DNA of 64,000 nucleotides from positions 1 through 64,000 of the forward strand of contig DASQZT010000260.1 in the NCBI GenBank assembly GCA_035638575.1, written 5' to 3'. Below the pieces are notes generated by a model, which worked only from the letters and a program-made list of their open reading frames with translations, ran no database searches and had not been told where the DNA came from. This DNA comes from DASQZT01 sp035638575 (GTDB lineage: Bacteria; Acidobacteriota; Terriglobia; Bryobacterales; Bryobacteraceae). Positions 62,001 to 64,000 of the stretch are shown one piece after another; positions within the stretch are counted from its first letter, which is position 1; each line of letters opens with the position of its first letter. A program made the translations under genes and the position numbers.

Positions 62001-63242
62001 ATGTTTTCGAGGCTTGCAGTTTTTTCGAGGCTTGCATTTATAGTTGCGGCGGCGGTTTCCGCCACGCTGGCGGCGGATGTGAAGGTCGTGGAGGAGATCG
62101 CGGCGAAAGTCAACGGGGAGATCATCACCCGCGGCGAACTGGAGCAGACCCGCAAGGAACTCGAGCAGGGACTGCGGGCCGAAGGGATGACCGGCGCCCG
62201 GCTGGCCGATGCTCTCAAGGAGTACACGGCCAACGCGTTGCGGGACCAGATCGATCAACTGCTCCTGGTGCAGCGGGGCAGGGACATGAACATCAACATC
62301 GACACCGAGGTCAATCGCCGGCTCCAGGAAATGATGCTGGCGGCGAAATACACGGACCCGGACAAGTTTCACGACGCCATCCGCGACCAGTACGGCATGC
62401 CGTTCGAAGACTTCCGCGACAAGATGAGGCGCCAGTTGATGGCGCAGCGGGTGATCGGCCAGGAGGTCACGTACCGGGTGGTCATACCCGACCCGGAATT
62501 GCGGAAATACTACGAAGAGCACAAAAGCGAATACGTCCGCAAGGAGCAGGTGTTCCTGAGCCAGATCGTGATCTCGACAGAGGGCAAGACGCCCGACCAG
62601 GTGGCGGCGGCGGAAAAGAAGGCCAAGGATTTGTCGGCGCGCGCGAAGAAGGGCGAGAAGTTCAGCGACCTGGTGCGCGACAACTCCGACGACACCGAGA
62701 CCGCCAAGAACGGAGGCCAGTTGCCTCCCTACCAGCGCGGCCTGATGCAACCGCAAATCGAAGCAATCGTGTTCAAAGAGGCCAAGGGTTTTGTGACCGA
62801 CCCCATCAAGATCCCCAACGGATTCGTGATTCTGCGCATCGACGAGCGGTACGAAGCCGGGCAGGCCTCCTTCGACGAAGTACGGAACGACATCAACGAG
62901 CGGATGGCCACCCCCAAGATGGAGCCCAAGGTGCGCGAGTTCCTCACCAGGCTGCGCGAGGAGGCGTTCCTGGAGATCAAGGAAGGCTACATCGACAGCG
63001 GCGCGGCGCCCGGCAAGGATACGCACTGGAAAGAGGTGGCGGTGTTAAAGCCGCAGACCACCACCAAGGAAGAAGTGGCCGCGCGCACGAAGATCCACAA
63101 GAGACTGGCCGGTTTCATCCCGACCCCCGTCACCAAGAAGGTCCTGGCGCCGGCCGCGGTGGTCACTCCGCCGCCCGCCGCCGACCAGGCGCCGGGCCCC
63201 GAGGCCACGCCGCCTCCCGCCACGTCTCCGATCAAGCAATGA
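62001..63242 (+). CDS. SurA/PpiC-type peptidyl-prolyl isomerase
   Basis: 413 residues from ATG 62001, chosen because GAAGGA (61987-61992) is eight bases upstream and the frame then opens on a signal peptide (MFSRLAVFSRLAFIVAAAV); an ATG at 61941 has no such site. SurA N-domain: VEEIAAKVNGEIITRGELEQ and ALRDQIDQLLLVQRG. The parvulin domain is at about 180-290 (VFLSQIVIST, FSDLVRDNSDD, GGQLPPYQRGLM, FVILRIDERYE). A Lys- and Pro-rich tail ends the protein. It is a periplasmic chaperone, probably for outer-membrane proteins. Its TGA overlaps the next ATG (ATGA). Confidence 0.9.
   Translation: MFSRLAVFSRLAFIVAAAVSATLAADVKVVEEIAAKVNGEIITRGELEQTRKELEQGLRAEGMTGARLADALKEYTANALRDQIDQLLLVQRGRDMNINIDTEVNRRLQEMMLAAKYTDPDKFHDAIRDQYGMPFEDFRDKMRRQLMAQRVIGQEVTYRVVIPDPELRKYYEEHKSEYVRKEQVFLSQIVISTEGKTPDQVAAAEKKAKDLSARAKKGEKFSDLVRDNSDDTETAKNGGQLPPYQRGLMQPQIEAIVFKEAKGFVTDPIKIPNGFVILRIDERYEAGQASFDEVRNDINERMATPKMEPKVREFLTRLREEAFLEIKEGYIDSGAAPGKDTHWKEVAVLKPQTTTKEEVAARTKIHKRLAGFIPTPVTKKVLAPAAVVTPPPAADQAPGPEATPPPATSPIKQ
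62004..62039 (+). repeat. Perfect-phase 18-bp tandem duplication within a signal peptide
   Basis: Two units, TTTTCGAGGCTTGCAGTT (62004-62021) and TTTTCGAGGCTTGCATTT (62022-62039), differ at one base and encode FSRLAV-FSRLAF in the signal peptide of the PpiC-type protein. It is probably a slippage duplication, in frame. Confidence 0.7.
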
Positions 63243-64000
63243 AGTCTCCCTACGTAAACGAACTCGAAGCCAACAAGATCGTCACCACCAGCTTTCTGGT
63301 CCACTCTAAGGAGGTTCGCCAGAAGAAGAGCGGCGAATTGTACCTCTCGCTGCTGCTGGGCGATCGCACGGGCGAACTCGATGCCAAGATGTGGGACAAC
63401 GTCGCCGAAGTGATCGACAGCTTCGAGCGCGACGATTTCGTCAAGGTCAAAGGGCTGATCCAGGTATTCCATAACCGGCCGCAGTTGACCATCCACAAGA
63501 TGCGGCGGATGGACGACAGCGAGATCCAGTTCGGCGATTACTTCCCCTCGTCGCGGCGCGATCCCGAGGAGATGTGGACGGAACTGCGGGCGATCGTGGC
63601 CGGAATGGGGAACAGGCATCTGAAGGGCCTGGTCGAGGCGCTGCTCGACGACGAAGACATCGGGCGCCGCTACCGTATCGCTCCGGCGGCCAAACAGATT
63701 CACCACGCGTTTTTGGGCGGGCTGATCGAGCACGTGCTTTCGCTGTGCGCGCTGGCGCGGATGACGGCGCCGCACTATCGGAACATCGACCTGGACCTGC
63801 TGCTGGCGGGCGTGATCCTGCACGACGTCGGCAAGATTCACGAGTTGAACTACGAACGCGGCTTCTCCTACTCCAACGAGGGGCAGTTACTGGGGCACAT
63901 CAACATCGGGCTGCGCATGGTGGGCGAGAAACTGCGCGGGCTGCCCGATTTTCCGCCGGCGCTGCGGTCGCTGGTGGAGCACATGATCCTGAGCCATCAC
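63239..64000 (+). CDS. HD-domain 3'-5' exoribonuclease, YhaM-like (3' partial)
   Basis: 254 residues are visible, from ATG 63239 (overlapping the upstream TGA as ATGA) to the end of the window; the gene continues beyond. Residues about 10-100 form an OB-fold (SFLVHSKEVRQKKSGELYLS, TGELDAKMWDNVAE, VKVKGLIQVFHNRPQLTIHK). The HD metal phosphohydrolase part starts near 160 with HHAFLGGLIEHVLSLCALA, the ILHDVGKIHELNY motif, GHINIGLRM and SLVEHMILSHH. YhaM/CBF1-type proteins trim RNA 3' ends. It forms an operon with the upstream isomerase gene. Confidence 0.88.
   Translation, partial: MKSPYVNELEANKIVTTSFLVHSKEVRQKKSGELYLSLLLGDRTGELDAKMWDNVAEVIDSFERDDFVKVKGLIQVFHNRPQLTIHKMRRMDDSEIQFGDYFPSSRRDPEEMWTELRAIVAGMGNRHLKGLVEALLDDEDIGRRYRIAPAAKQIHHAFLGGLIEHVLSLCALARMTAPHYRNIDLDLLLAGVILHDVGKIHELNYERGFSYSNEGQLLGHINIGLRMVGEKLRGLPDFPPALRSLVEHMILSHH

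Overview
The window looks like chromosomal DNA from an Acidobacteriota member close to Solibacter/Bryobacter (order Bryobacterales). The basis is GC-rich DNA, a 'Solibacter C-terminal' (TIGR03437-type) domain in two proteins, Oar-like TonB-dependent receptors with a carboxypeptidase-regulatory N-domain, a winged-helix regulator fused to a TolB/PD40 propeller, a large load of secreted beta-propeller and Ig-like proteins, and a gene of the 'STGPRT' hypothetical family. This placement is inference from gene content; no rRNA gene is present.

Layout. 1-14 kb: secreted proteins and metabolism (module-repeat proteins, an alpha/beta hydrolase, a sarcosine-oxidase-like flavoenzyme, an Oar-like receptor, a ferredoxin/MBL fusion, a FecR/DUF6600 protein, an acetyltransferase, a LolA-like protein). 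14-15.2 kb: a decayed ECF sigma factor upstream of an intact membrane partner. 15-22.4 kb: two tandem paralogous FG-GAP propeller proteins and a TIGR03437 protein. 22.4-30 kb: a PEP-CTERM protein, a Tat-exported protein, a cupin, an NHL propeller and a GH2 glycosidase. 30-32.1 kb: a membrane-anchored HdrD-like Fe-S oxidoreductase and tRNA-Lys(CTT). 32.5-39 kb: an STGPRT-family gene, then algD, an Alg44-AlgL fusion gene and alg8. 39-48 kb: a winged-helix regulator, a double cupredoxin plus SCO, NHL and TIGR03437 proteins, and a dead receptor gene. 48-57 kb: small zinc-ribbon genes, a secreted MBL protein and a cusCBA metal-efflux operon extended by small secreted proteins. 57-64 kb: a toroid-repeat protein, then a tightly packed run of rfaE2, mfd, a SurA/PpiC-type isomerase and a YhaM-type exonuclease (cut by the window end).

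The most interesting system is the three-gene algD / alg44::algL / alg8 cluster (33.4-38.9 kb). It encodes precursor synthesis (GDP-mannuronate), a mannuronan synthase (Alg8), and one polypeptide that joins a c-di-GMP-binding PilZ domain, a membrane segment, a membrane-fusion periplasmic domain and a C-terminal alginate-lyase-like domain that keeps the NNH, Arg and Tyr catalytic motif. None of the other Pseudomonas alginate export or modification genes lie in the window. The second is an unnamed two-cysteine module of about 130-145 residues, present in eight copies in four secreted proteins. The window also carries an unusual number of single-base frameshifts and decayed genes. Raw reads are needed to decide between real pseudogenes and assembly errors.
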